The position numbers and the translations under genes were made by a program. From Agathobacter ruminis (GTDB taxonomy: Bacteria; Bacillota; Clostridia; Lachnospirales; Lachnospiraceae): DNA of 64,000 bases. Positions 36,773 to 44,864 of this stretch are shown here, in pieces. The notes beneath the pieces are model-generated. The model was given only the letters and a program-made list of their open reading frames with translations, ran no database searches and had not been told where the DNA came from. The stretch's first letter is position 1. Every line of letters starts with the position of its first letter. Where the stretch lies: positions 1 to 64,000 of the forward strand of contig NZ_PDYG01000123.1 of assembly GCF_002735305.1 (NCBI RefSeq), given 5' to 3'.

Positions 36773-38344
36773 ATGCCTACAAGAGTATCAGGTCTTGTAT
36801 CGGGAATGGATACTGAATCGCTCGTATCGGCAATGGTATCATCCTATACAGCAAAAGTTGACAAATACACAAAACAGCAGACCAAACTCTCCTGGACGCA
36901 GGAGGCTTGGAAAGGCTTAAATACAAAGGTATACGGATTGTATACCAGCATTTCCGGCTTGCGTTTTTCAAGTGGATATTCTCTGCAGAAAGCATCCGTA
37001 TCGGATGTGACCAAGGCAAAAGTCACCGCAAACGGCAGTGCCGTAAACGGTACGCAGAAATTAAATATTATTGCTTCTGCGCAGACTGCCTACATGACAT
37101 CTGCGGATTTGTCCAAGAAATATTCCGGAACCATTGACTCCAAGACAGAGTTGTCCAAGCTGGGCTATGATGTGAAGGACGAAGATGGCAAACCGGTCGC
37201 TGCCAAAATTAATATTACGACAAAGGATGAAGATGGCAATGACAAGACGACAGAATTGTCTTTATCCGGCAATTCAACAGTCAAGGATTTGCTTGATGGA
37301 TTACAAAAGGCAGGCATCAATGCGAATTATGATGCAACGAATCATCGTTTTTATCTGAATTCAAAGAAGACCGGAACTGAGGGTGATTTTAGTGTGACCG
37401 CAGCACCGGGCGATGAGAATGCGGATGCACTGCTTGCTGCAATCGGATTGAATACCCAGCCGGAGGGCGCAGAGGAGAGTGACACCACCAACTATGCGAC
37501 AATGGTCAAAGGTGTGGATGCAAAGATTCGTCTGAATGGTGTATTATATACCGGCAACAGCAATACATTTAATATCAATGGACTGACAATCGAAGCATTG
37601 GGTGTGACCGGAGACGGTGACGAGAATGCAATTACAGTCAATACACAGACAGATACACAGGGACTCTATGACAAGATCAAAGACTTCCTGTCTCAATACA
37701 ACAGTGTGATCAATGAAATCACAAAGCTCTACAACGCAGAGTCCTCCAGCGGATATGAACCGCTGACCGATGACGAAAAAGACGCGATGAATGAGACGGA
37801 GATTGAAAAATGGGAGACCAAGATCAAGGATTCCCTTTTGCGCCGGGACAGTACACTCAGCGGCGTAATGCAATCCATGATGTCCGCAATGAGCGGTACC
37901 TTTACCGTAAACGGAACCAAGGTATCCCTGGCATCCTACGGCATCCAGACACTTGGTATTCTCAATTCTGCCAAGAATGAGCAGAATGCATATCACATTG
38001 ACGGAGACGAGGAGGATGAGAATACCTCCGGCCGTAAAGATAAGCTGATGACAGCACTCAGCGCAAACCCGGATGAAGTTGTGGACTTTATGAAGCAACT
38101 CACCACCAAACTCTACGATGCAATCGGAGAGAAAATGACCGCTACGGAACTTAGTTCTGCTTATACCATCTACAATGACAAACAGATGACCAAGCAATAT
38201 GGCGATTATACATCCATTATCAAGCAATGGGAAAAGAAAGTAACGGATAAAGAAGATTTTTATTATCAGAAGTTTGCAAAGATGGAAGCAAAACTGTCCG
38301 AATTACAAAGCCAGACCTCTTCTTTGACCGGAATACTTGGATAG
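36773..38344 (+). CDS. fliD: flagellar filament cap FliD (hook-associated protein 2)
   Basis: A 523-residue protein starting with the expected FliD pattern (VSGLVSGMDTESLVSAMVSS), with a coiled FliD-C region (about 300-515). The middle is the variable outer domain. It caps the filament and folds flagellin. It lies 16 bases after flaG and 29 before fliS, the standard order. Compare the orphan FliD-like protein at 1903. Confidence 0.95.
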   Translation: MPTRVSGLVSGMDTESLVSAMVSSYTAKVDKYTKQQTKLSWTQEAWKGLNTKVYGLYTSISGLRFSSGYSLQKASVSDVTKAKVTANGSAVNGTQKLNIIASAQTAYMTSADLSKKYSGTIDSKTELSKLGYDVKDEDGKPVAAKINITTKDEDGNDKTTELSLSGNSTVKDLLDGLQKAGINANYDATNHRFYLNSKKTGTEGDFSVTAAPGDENADALLAAIGLNTQPEGAEESDTTNYATMVKGVDAKIRLNGVLYTGNSNTFNINGLTIEALGVTGDGDENAITVNTQTDTQGLYDKIKDFLSQYNSVINEITKLYNAESSSGYEPLTDDEKDAMNETEIEKWETKIKDSLLRRDSTLSGVMQSMMSAMSGTFTVNGTKVSLASYGIQTLGILNSAKNEQNAYHIDGDEEDENTSGRKDKLMTALSANPDEVVDFMKQLTTKLYDAIGEKMTATELSSAYTIYNDKQMTKQYGDYTSIIKQWEKKVTDKEDFYYQKFAKMEAKLSELQSQTSSLTGILG

Positions 38345-38373
38345 TTCAAACACAACGGAAAGGGGACGATCCT

Positions 38374-38766
38374 ATGTTACAGCAACAGGCATTTAATGCG
38401 TATAACAACAGCAAAATCCTCACCGCATCACCGGCAGAATTGACTCTGATGCTTTATGATGGCGCGATTAAATTCACGAACATCGCGATTCTTGCTTTGG
38501 AAAAAAAGGACATAGAGAAAGCTCACAACAATATTAGAAAGACCGAACGAATTGTGATAGAATTCCAGACTTCGTTGGATCACAAATATGAGGTGGCAAA
38601 AGACTTCGAAAAGGTATATCTGTATCTGATCAGCCGTTTAAGAGAGGCCAATATCAAGAAAGATGCAGAAATCTTAGAGGAAGTTTTGAAACATTTGCGT
38701 ACTATGCGTGACACATGGAAAGAGGTAATGACAATTGCCGGAAATGGAACAAAGCGTGCAATCTAA
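38374..38766 (+). CDS. fliS: flagellin chaperone FliS
   Basis: A 130-residue four-helix protein with the conserved start QAFNAYNNSKILTASPAELT and LMLYDGAIKF. FliS holds the C-terminus of flagellin in the cytoplasm before export. The end overlaps the next gene by 23 bases. Confidence 0.95.
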   Translation: MLQQQAFNAYNNSKILTASPAELTLMLYDGAIKFTNIAILALEKKDIEKAHNNIRKTERIVIEFQTSLDHKYEVAKDFEKVYLYLISRLREANIKKDAEILEEVLKHLRTMRDTWKEVMTIAGNGTKRAI

Positions 38767-39241
38767 TGACAACAGTTATCTTGACATCATGGTGCAGTCT
38801 TTGACCAAAAAGCTTGCGGTACTTGATGCCATTGAAAAAGTGAACATGCAGCAAAAAGAAATCCTCGAGGACGATATGTCCTCGCCGGATGCATTTGATA
38901 AAACCGTCGACCAAAAGAGCGAGTATATTGATCAATTGGATCAGCTCGACAGTGGTTTTGACAAGCTTTTTGACCGTGTCAAAGAGCTGCTCGAGACCGA
39001 CCGCGAATCATACCGGGATAAGATTATCCAAATGCAGGAGCTGATCCGACAAATCACCGACAGGAGTGTGGATTTGCAAAAGCAGGAGGCCCGCAATAAG
39101 GAGCTTATGACCAATCGATTTGCACAGGTGAAGCATCGCGCCAAATCGGTGCGTGCCAATTCGAAGGCAACGACGGAATACTATAAGACCATGATGAAAA
39201 GCGGATTGATTGATCCGCAATTCATGGACAATAAAAAGTAA
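38744..39241 (+). CDS. FliT/FlgN-like flagellar chaperone candidate
   Basis: A 165-residue, highly charged helical protein with heptad-like Leu/Ile spacing (about 15-110) and a basic tail. It has no named signature that I can see. Its place directly after fliS, with overlap of 23 bases, is that of FliT (FliD chaperone) in many bacteria, so a FliT-like role is an inference from position. The ATG at 38744 has only a weak ribosome site, as expected of translational coupling; TTG 38735 is an alternative. Confidence 0.65.
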   Translation: MEQSVQSNDNSYLDIMVQSLTKKLAVLDAIEKVNMQQKEILEDDMSSPDAFDKTVDQKSEYIDQLDQLDSGFDKLFDRVKELLETDRESYRDKIIQMQELIRQITDRSVDLQKQEARNKELMTNRFAQVKHRAKSVRANSKATTEYYKTMMKSGLIDPQFMDNKK

Positions 39242-39297
39242 CAAGGGCAATACTTGTACATTGACAATTTTATAAATTTTCTGGATAGTTGTGAGTT

Positions 39298-39326
39298 GCA
39301 AAATCCTTGTTTTTCAAGGATTTTGC
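39298..39326 (+). terminator. hairpin after fliS operon, possible terminator
   Basis: Perfect 12-pair stem GCAAAATCCTTG / CAAGGATTTTGC with a TTTTT loop, but without a T run after it. Likely transcription end or mRNA-stability hairpin of the fliS operon. Confidence 0.5.
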
Positions 39327-39337
39327 AGCTTTCGCTA

Positions 39338-39364
39338 TAAATTTTCGGTACTTTTGGCCGAATT
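39338..39364 (+). promoter_or_regulatory. sigma-28 promoter of flagellin 1
   Basis: TAAA (39338-39341), 15 bases, GCCGAATT (39357-39364). GGTACT lies in the spacer (39348-39353 approx.). Confidence 0.78.
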
Positions 39365-39369
39365 AGTAC

Positions 39370-39398
39370 TTTACAAACCGTGACGAAGGTACTATAAT
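39370..39398 (+). promoter_or_regulatory. second, sigma-A-like promoter of flagellin 1
   Basis: TTTACA (39370-39375), 17-base spacer, TATAAT (39393-39398), just downstream of the sigma-28 promoter. Flagellins 2 and 3 show no comparable element. Confidence 0.6.
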
Positions 39399-39475
39399 CA
39401 AGTCACAAGTGGTGAACAATTCAACCGAAGCGTACGGTCGAGAGAAAAGGAGAGCCACATCAATTACCAAACTTA

Positions 39476-39489
39476 CCGCAAGGACGCGG
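39476..39489 (+). promoter_or_regulatory. putative CsrA-binding hairpin in flagellin 1 leader
   Basis: CCGC-AAGGAC-GCGG: a four-pair stem presenting GGA in a hexaloop, the ideal CsrA site. A second GGA lies in the Shine-Dalgarno (CAAGGAGG, 39501-39508), 22 bases away, allowing one CsrA dimer to bridge both. Confidence 0.75.
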
Positions 39490-39517
39490 CATTTTATTTT
39501 CAAGGAGGAAAAAATTT

Positions 39518-40906
39518 ATGGTAGTACAACACAACATGCAGGCGATGAACGCCAACAGAATGCTCAACATCACAACAGGTGCTCAGTCTAAGTCAACTGA
39601 GAAGTTATCTTCTGGTTACAAGATTAACCGTGCAGCAGATGATGCAGCTGGTCTTTCAATTTCTGAGAAGATGCGTAAGCAGATCAGAGGTCTTGATCAG
39701 GCTTCTACCAACGCAGAAGACGGTGTATCTGCAGTACAGACAGCTGAAGGTGCTTTGAACGAAGTACAGTCAATGCTTCAGAGAATGAACGAGCTGGCTA
39801 CTCAGGCAGCAAACGGAACAAACTCTGAGTCTGACCGCGAAGCTATCCAGAACGAAATTTCACAGTTAACAACTGAGATTGATCGTGTTGCTGAGACAAC
39901 CAAGTTCAACGAAACTTATCTTTTAAAGGGAACAAACGGAACACAGACCAACTACTTAAAGGGTCATGATGCTGGTGTCGTTGGTACCGATGCAAACAAT
40001 GTTACATTCGTAGACGGATCAGACAAGGCTACATTGACTGTAGAACTTAAGGCTGGAAAGTCAGTTACCATCGCTGGTAAGGAATATAACATTACTGAAG
40101 GTAGCGCTAATACCGCTGATGATTCTATTGATACATTGAAGACCGCTTTAGATAGTGCTTCTTCTGTAGTAATCAACGGAACCACCTATACAAAGGGTGC
40201 TGACAACAAGTTCGACGCTGGTACTGGTACCTTATATTCAGCTGATGAAATTAAGGAAAAGGTAGTAGATGGCGCTAAGATTAAAGTTGGTAATGGTACT
40301 GAACATGTAGCTCGTGATTACTCCCTGACATCAAAGAACATTGATGCTGCTACTGCTAAGAGCAAGATCGAAACAGCTTTGAAGCAGGCTAACAACATCG
40401 GTGTTGATACCGGTACAGTATCTGCAACCGGTGCACAGGATGGATCTACCAATAACTATAAGTTCACTATCAACAAGGGAAAGGCTACTGTTGCTAAGGA
40501 TCTTTCTTTCGCATTACATGTAGGTGCTGATGCTGATATGTCTAACAAGATTACTGTAGGCATCTCTTCTATGAGCTCTGCAAGCCTTGGTGTACAGGGA
40601 CTTAATGTAAAAGATGATTCAGGTATGGCTGCTACATATGCTATCGATGCAATCGCAGACGCAGTTGCAAAGGTATCCGCTCAGAGATCTGCACTCGGTG
40701 CTATCCAGAACAGATTAGAGCACACCATCGATAACGTAGATAACGTAGTTGAGAATACCACAGCTGCTGAATCTCGTATCCGTGATACCGATATGGCTCA
40801 GGAGATGGTTAACTACAGCAAGAACAACATTCTTGCTCAGGCTGGCCAGTCAATGCTCGCTCAGGCGAACTCTTCTAACCAGGGTGTTCTTTCACTCCTC
40901 GGCTAA
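39518..40906 (+). CDS. fliC: flagellin 1
   Basis: A 462-residue flagellin. Conserved N-terminal D0/D1 (VVQHNMQAMNANRMLNITT ... SSGYKINRAADDAAGL) and C-terminal D1/D0 (RLEHTIDNVDNV, AQSMLAQAN-type end, VLSLLG) flank a variable middle of about residues 150-350. It is the monomer of the filament, secreted by the flagellar type III apparatus. Start behind CAAGGAGG. Its ends are nearly identical to flagellins 2 and 3; its middle is close to flagellin 2. Confidence 0.97.
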   Translation: MVVQHNMQAMNANRMLNITTGAQSKSTEKLSSGYKINRAADDAAGLSISEKMRKQIRGLDQASTNAEDGVSAVQTAEGALNEVQSMLQRMNELATQAANGTNSESDREAIQNEISQLTTEIDRVAETTKFNETYLLKGTNGTQTNYLKGHDAGVVGTDANNVTFVDGSDKATLTVELKAGKSVTIAGKEYNITEGSANTADDSIDTLKTALDSASSVVINGTTYTKGADNKFDAGTGTLYSADEIKEKVVDGAKIKVGNGTEHVARDYSLTSKNIDAATAKSKIETALKQANNIGVDTGTVSATGAQDGSTNNYKFTINKGKATVAKDLSFALHVGADADMSNKITVGISSMSSASLGVQGLNVKDDSGMAATYAIDAIADAVAKVSAQRSALGAIQNRLEHTIDNVDNVVENTTAAESRIRDTDMAQEMVNYSKNNILAQAGQSMLAQANSSNQGVLSLLG

Positions 40907-41101
40907 TCGGAGTACCGAATATTTAAAAGTTAAAAAACAGTTAGAAATAACACTAGTTCAAGGAGTCGCTCGGCGACTCCTTGAATGCTCTAAAGGTATC
41001 AAACAAGCCGCACGGCTGGTTACCGTACGAGCTCCTTTAGAATTTAAATTTGGTTAATTTGGTTGAAAACATTGTTGCTGTGCAACATTACTACTACTAT
41101 A
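40907..41101 (+). other. flagellin 1-2 intergenic stretch with strong hairpin
   Basis: No gene seen in the 439 bases between the two flagellins. A perfect 10-pair hairpin CAAGGAGTCG / CGACTCCTTG (40959-40983) lacks a T run and contains an AAGGAG like the Shine-Dalgarno. 41000-41060 has further partly self-complementary sequence. A true terminator follows at 41102. Confidence 0.6.
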
Positions 41102-41131
41102 AAAGAACCGCCGCAAGGCGGTTCTTTTTTT
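41102..41131 (+). terminator. terminator between flagellins 1 and 2
   Basis: Stem AAAGAACCGCC / GGCGGTTCTTT with loop GCAA, then a run of T. Confidence 0.92.
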
Positions 41132-41160
41132 GTGTTTTTACGATATTTCTCAAAAAAGGG

Positions 41161-41187
41161 TAAAGTTTTAACCGGTACTTCCGATAT
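41161..41187 (+). promoter_or_regulatory. sigma-28 promoter of flagellin 2
   Basis: TAAA (41161-41164), 15 bases, TCCGATAT (41180-41187). The spacer contains CCGGTACT. Confidence 0.88.
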
Positions 41188-41303
41188 AGAAATCAGTAGA
41201 ACTTTGTCTAACCTATATTCGAAAGGAGATACAAAGCCCAAACATTTAACAGGTATTTATTTTTTCAAAGAAAAATTAAATAGAGAAAGACAAACCAAAA
41301 TTA

Positions 41304-41317
41304 CCGCAAGGAAGCGG
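41304..41317 (+). promoter_or_regulatory. putative CsrA-binding hairpin in flagellin 2 leader
   Basis: CCGC-AAGGAA-GCGG, again GGA in a hexaloop, 23 bases before the GGA of the Shine-Dalgarno (41333). The stem is conserved with flagellin 1 while loop and flanks differ slightly, which supports selection on the fold. Confidence 0.75.
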
Positions 41318-41345
41318 ATGTTTTATTTTCAAGGAGGAAAAAATT

Positions 41346-42755
41346 ATGGTAGTACAACACAACTTACAGGCAATGAACGCAAACAGAATGCTCAATATTA
41401 CAACAAATGCTCAGTCCAAGTCAACTGAGAAGTTGTCGTCTGGATTTAAGATTAACCGTGCAGCAGATGATGCAGCTGGTCTTTCAATTTCTGAAAAGAT
41501 GAGAAAGCAGATCAGAGGTCTTGATCAGGCTTCCACCAACGCTGAAGACGGTGTATCTGCAGTACAGACCGCTGAAGGTGCTTTGAATGAAGTACAGTCA
41601 ATGCTTCAGCGTATGAACGAACTGGCTGTTCAGGCCGCTAACGGAACTAACTCAGAATCTGACCGTGAAGCGATCCAGAACGAAATCGCACAGTTGACCA
41701 CAGAAATCGATCGTGTTGCTGAGACAACCAAGTTCAATGAGACCTATCTTTTGAAAGGTACCAACGGAACTCAGGAGAATTACCTGAAAGGACACGATGC
41801 CGGTATTGCAGGAACTGACCCGAACAATGTAACATTTGTAGACGGTGCCGATAAGGCAACTCTGACCGTCGAATTGAAGGCCGGAAAGTCAGTTACCATC
41901 GCTGGTAAGGAATACAACATTACCAAGGATGAAAAGGCAAATGCAGATACCGCAGCGGACGGACTGAAAGTGTTAAAGGATGCAATCGGAGCAATCAATG
42001 CGGCAGGTGAGACTGTAGTAATCAACGGAACCACCTATACCTCATCTCTTGATAACGGTACAGTAAAATTTGATGCAGGAACAGGAACCATCTATTCTGC
42101 AGGAGAATTACAGGAGAAGGTTGTAGACGGTGCAAAGATTAAGGTTGGAAGCGGCAATGAAGAGGTCGCTCGTGATTACACACTTGCAAGCAACATCACA
42201 GCTGACCAAGCAAAGGAGAAAATCCAGACTGCTTTGGTTCAGGCAAATAACATTGGTGTTGACACCGGAACTGTTTCAGCTACGGGAACCATTGACGGTG
42301 ACAAGTGCACATTCGTAATCGAAAAGGGAAAGGCAACCGTTGCCAAGAATCTTTCATTTGCATTACATGTAGGCGCTGATGCCGATATGTCAAACAAGAT
42401 TACCGTTGATATCGCAGCAATGAGCGCAGCAGGACTTGGAGTTCAGGATCTCAATGTCAAAGACGACTCCGGAATGGCTGCAACTTATGCGATTGATGCA
42501 ATTGCCGATGCTGTTGCAAAGGTATCCGCTCAGAGATCTGCACTCGGTGCAATCCAGAACAGATTAGAGCATACCATCGACAACGTAGATAACGTAGTTG
42601 AGAATACAACAGCTGCTGAGAGCCGTATCCGTGATACCGATATGGCAAAAGAAATGGTTACCTACAGCAAGAACAACATTCTTGCACAGGCTGGCCAGTC
42701 AATGCTTGCTCAGGCAAATCAATCAACACAGGGTGTACTTTCTCTTCTCGGATAA
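41346..42755 (+). CDS. fliC: flagellin 2
   Basis: A 469-residue flagellin with the same conserved ends as flagellin 1 (MVVQHNLQAMNANRML ... QSTQGVLSLLG). The middle domain is related to that of flagellin 1 (shared segments such as VELKAGKSVTIAGKEYNIT and VDGAKIKVG) with small insertions. It has its own promoter, leader and terminator. Confidence 0.97.
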   Translation: MVVQHNLQAMNANRMLNITTNAQSKSTEKLSSGFKINRAADDAAGLSISEKMRKQIRGLDQASTNAEDGVSAVQTAEGALNEVQSMLQRMNELAVQAANGTNSESDREAIQNEIAQLTTEIDRVAETTKFNETYLLKGTNGTQENYLKGHDAGIAGTDPNNVTFVDGADKATLTVELKAGKSVTIAGKEYNITKDEKANADTAADGLKVLKDAIGAINAAGETVVINGTTYTSSLDNGTVKFDAGTGTIYSAGELQEKVVDGAKIKVGSGNEEVARDYTLASNITADQAKEKIQTALVQANNIGVDTGTVSATGTIDGDKCTFVIEKGKATVAKNLSFALHVGADADMSNKITVDIAAMSAAGLGVQDLNVKDDSGMAATYAIDAIADAVAKVSAQRSALGAIQNRLEHTIDNVDNVVENTTAAESRIRDTDMAKEMVTYSKNNILAQAGQSMLAQANQSTQGVLSLLG

Positions 42756-42783
42756 TCGGGCAAAAGACAAAGCTATACAGTGT

Positions 42784-42812
42784 AAAAGGGACGCGAAACG
42801 CGTCCCTTTTTG
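42784..42812 (+). terminator. terminator after flagellin 2
   Basis: Perfect 12-pair stem AAAAGGGACGCG / CGCGTCCCTTTT with loop AAA, then T. Confidence 0.93.
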
Positions 42813-42884
42813 TTTGCCCTTTGCTTGACAGATATGGGGAGATTTGAGACACTGTATACACAAATCATGGAAAGGAGAAGTGAA

Positions 42885-44588
42885 ATGAAGGGAAATAAAG
42901 GAATCAGAATCGCAATCCTGATTGTGATTTATCTACTTTGGCTGGGATGCACTTATTATGTATTGCTTCCGGCACTGAATCCGCATTCGATCGGATTCTG
43001 GCTGTACCTGGCTTTGGTCGTTTTGTTGCCGCCGGCCCTGGTATCGCTGTTTCACACATCGGATGTGAAGGTGACCAAAAAGGGTGTCAAAATGATAAAG
43101 ACGGTCGCCAACAAACCGGCAAAAATATTATTTGGCGCAATCGGTGCCTGCATTATCATCATTTTGATCGGAGATATCGCAGGTGCGAAGCTGTTTCATG
43201 CAAAGGGATATGCCTCTATTTTGAAGACAGAGGATTATGAATTCTCGGAGGACATCAATCAGCAGACGGCATTGTCGATGATTGCTTTGATGGATACCAA
43301 CAGTGCCATCCGACTGGGCAACCGCGAAATCGGAAGCTTAAGTGATCTCGTCAGTCAGTATGATGTGTCGGATGACTATTCACAGATTGACAGAAATGGT
43401 GCACCACAGAAGGTGTCAGCATTGCGTTATGCAGGATTTTTCAAATGGTGGGGCAACCGTGACAAGGGTGTCCCGGGATATGTTGCTGTTGACCCGGTTG
43501 AGCAGAATGCAGATTATGTAAAGCTTGAAAAGGGCATGCGCTATGTACCGTCGGCATATTTCAATACCGACCTTGAGCGCAATATCCGCTTCCACTATCC
43601 GACAGCAATTTTCGGAAATACCCACTTCGAAGTGGATGAAGAAGGCAATCCGTATTACGTTGCAAGCGTATATACCTACAAGATTGGATTGTTCGGTGGC
43701 GATACTGTAAAGGGTGCAATCATCTGTGATCCGACCAACGGAGACTGTGATTATTATGACGTTGCAGAAATTCCGACCTGGGTCGATGATGTCTTTGACG
43801 GAGAATTGCTGACGAAGCAATACAACTGGACAGGAGAACTCGGCAACGGATTCTGGAATTCACTATTTGGCAAAAAAGGTTGCAAAAAATGTACGGAAAC
43901 CTACAACAGTGAAGATGAAAATTATGTGGCGGATTATGGATATGTCGCAAAGGACGGAGACATCTGGATCTATACAGGCATTACTTCCGTGAATGATGAT
44001 GCATCCAACATCGGATTCATTCTCGTCAACCAGCGCACATCCGAAGCACATTATTACAGCATCGCAGGTGCAGATGAAAATTCCGCAATGTCCGCAGCCG
44101 AAGGCGAGGTACAGGAAAAGGGCTATCAGGCGAGCTTTCCGTCGCTGATCAATGTATATGACAAGCCGACCTATGTCATGGTATTGAAAGATGCCAGCGG
44201 AATCGTCAAATTATATGCAATGGTCAATGTGGAACAATACAATATTGTGACAACCGCGTCCAACCTCGATGACTGTTTCAGCAAATATAAGAAGCTGGTA
44301 AAAGCCGGTGGCGATGAAGATGCAGTTGACGATGGCGATACCAATGATGATGGCGACGAGACCAAATTGAAAGATCCTGTCGATTTGGAAGTGACCATTG
44401 CATCCATCGAGTATGTTGCAATCGGAGGCGACACCTATGTCTATCTTGAGGCGGAAGACGGAACCATTTTGCGTCAGAAATTTGCCGATAATGAATCTTT
44501 GATTTCATTGCGTATCGGAGATAAAATCAAGGTAAATGCGCAGCAAAGTGAGACCGGAACATACTATATTAATACGATTTCAAAATAA
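42885..44588 (+). CDS. conserved membrane-anchored protein of unknown function
   Basis: A 567-residue protein with three N-terminal membrane segments (about 7-27, 31-53 and 80-102) and a large extracytoplasmic domain (about 105-490). It resembles a widespread Firmicute family without assigned function, with recognisable stretches such as AIRLGNREIGSLSDLVSQ and FHYPTAIFGNTHFEVDEEGNPY. An acidic linker (about 483-505, rich in Asp/Gly) leads to a small beta domain at the end. It has a strong -35 (TTGACA, 42825) with a weak -10 and its own terminator, so it is a separate unit inserted between flagellins 2 and 3. The ATG at 42885 follows AAAGGAG. A link to motility is suggested only by position. 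Confidence 0.75.
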   Translation: MKGNKGIRIAILIVIYLLWLGCTYYVLLPALNPHSIGFWLYLALVVLLPPALVSLFHTSDVKVTKKGVKMIKTVANKPAKILFGAIGACIIIILIGDIAGAKLFHAKGYASILKTEDYEFSEDINQQTALSMIALMDTNSAIRLGNREIGSLSDLVSQYDVSDDYSQIDRNGAPQKVSALRYAGFFKWWGNRDKGVPGYVAVDPVEQNADYVKLEKGMRYVPSAYFNTDLERNIRFHYPTAIFGNTHFEVDEEGNPYYVASVYTYKIGLFGGDTVKGAIICDPTNGDCDYYDVAEIPTWVDDVFDGELLTKQYNWTGELGNGFWNSLFGKKGCKKCTETYNSEDENYVADYGYVAKDGDIWIYTGITSVNDDASNIGFILVNQRTSEAHYYSIAGADENSAMSAAEGEVQEKGYQASFPSLINVYDKPTYVMVLKDASGIVKLYAMVNVEQYNIVTTASNLDDCFSKYKKLVKAGGDEDAVDDGDTNDDGDETKLKDPVDLEVTIASIEYVAIGGDTYVYLEAEDGTILRQKFADNESLISLRIGDKIKVNAQQSETGTYYINTISK

Positions 44589-44620
44589 TATTGGCAAAGA
44601 TTCACAAAGATTTGCAATCA

Positions 44621-44650
44621 AAATGTTGGGCGTAATGCCCAACATTTTTT
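44621..44650 (+). terminator. terminator
   Basis: Stem AAATGTTGGGC / GCCCAACATTT with loop GTAAT, then TTT. Confidence 0.92.
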
Positions 44651-44736
44651 GTTGTCATGTACAAGATATAGGAAAATCAAGGGTTTACAAATGAATAGGA
44701 AAAAGGTACTAATTTTAATTTTTTTCAAATTTTCAC

Positions 44737-44763
44737 TAAAGTATTTCAATTCGAGCCCGATAT
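44737..44763 (+). promoter_or_regulatory. sigma-28 promoter of flagellin 3
   Basis: TAAA (44737-44740), 15 bases, CCCGATAT (44756-44763). Here GGTACT lies upstream of the -35 (44705-44710). The leader has no CCGC/GCGG GGA hexaloop. Confidence 0.88.
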
Positions 44764-44864
44764 AGATTACAAGTAACAAAACATTAATCAAAAAATAACC
44801 AAACCAAACAACCAAAAAAGGAATTGCGGTTAACCACCGTAGCACATTCAAGGAGGAAAAAGTA

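Noticed and set aside
40959-40983. Hairpin after flagellin 1 as its terminator
   Set aside because: No T run follows; the stem at 41102-41131 is the better terminator.
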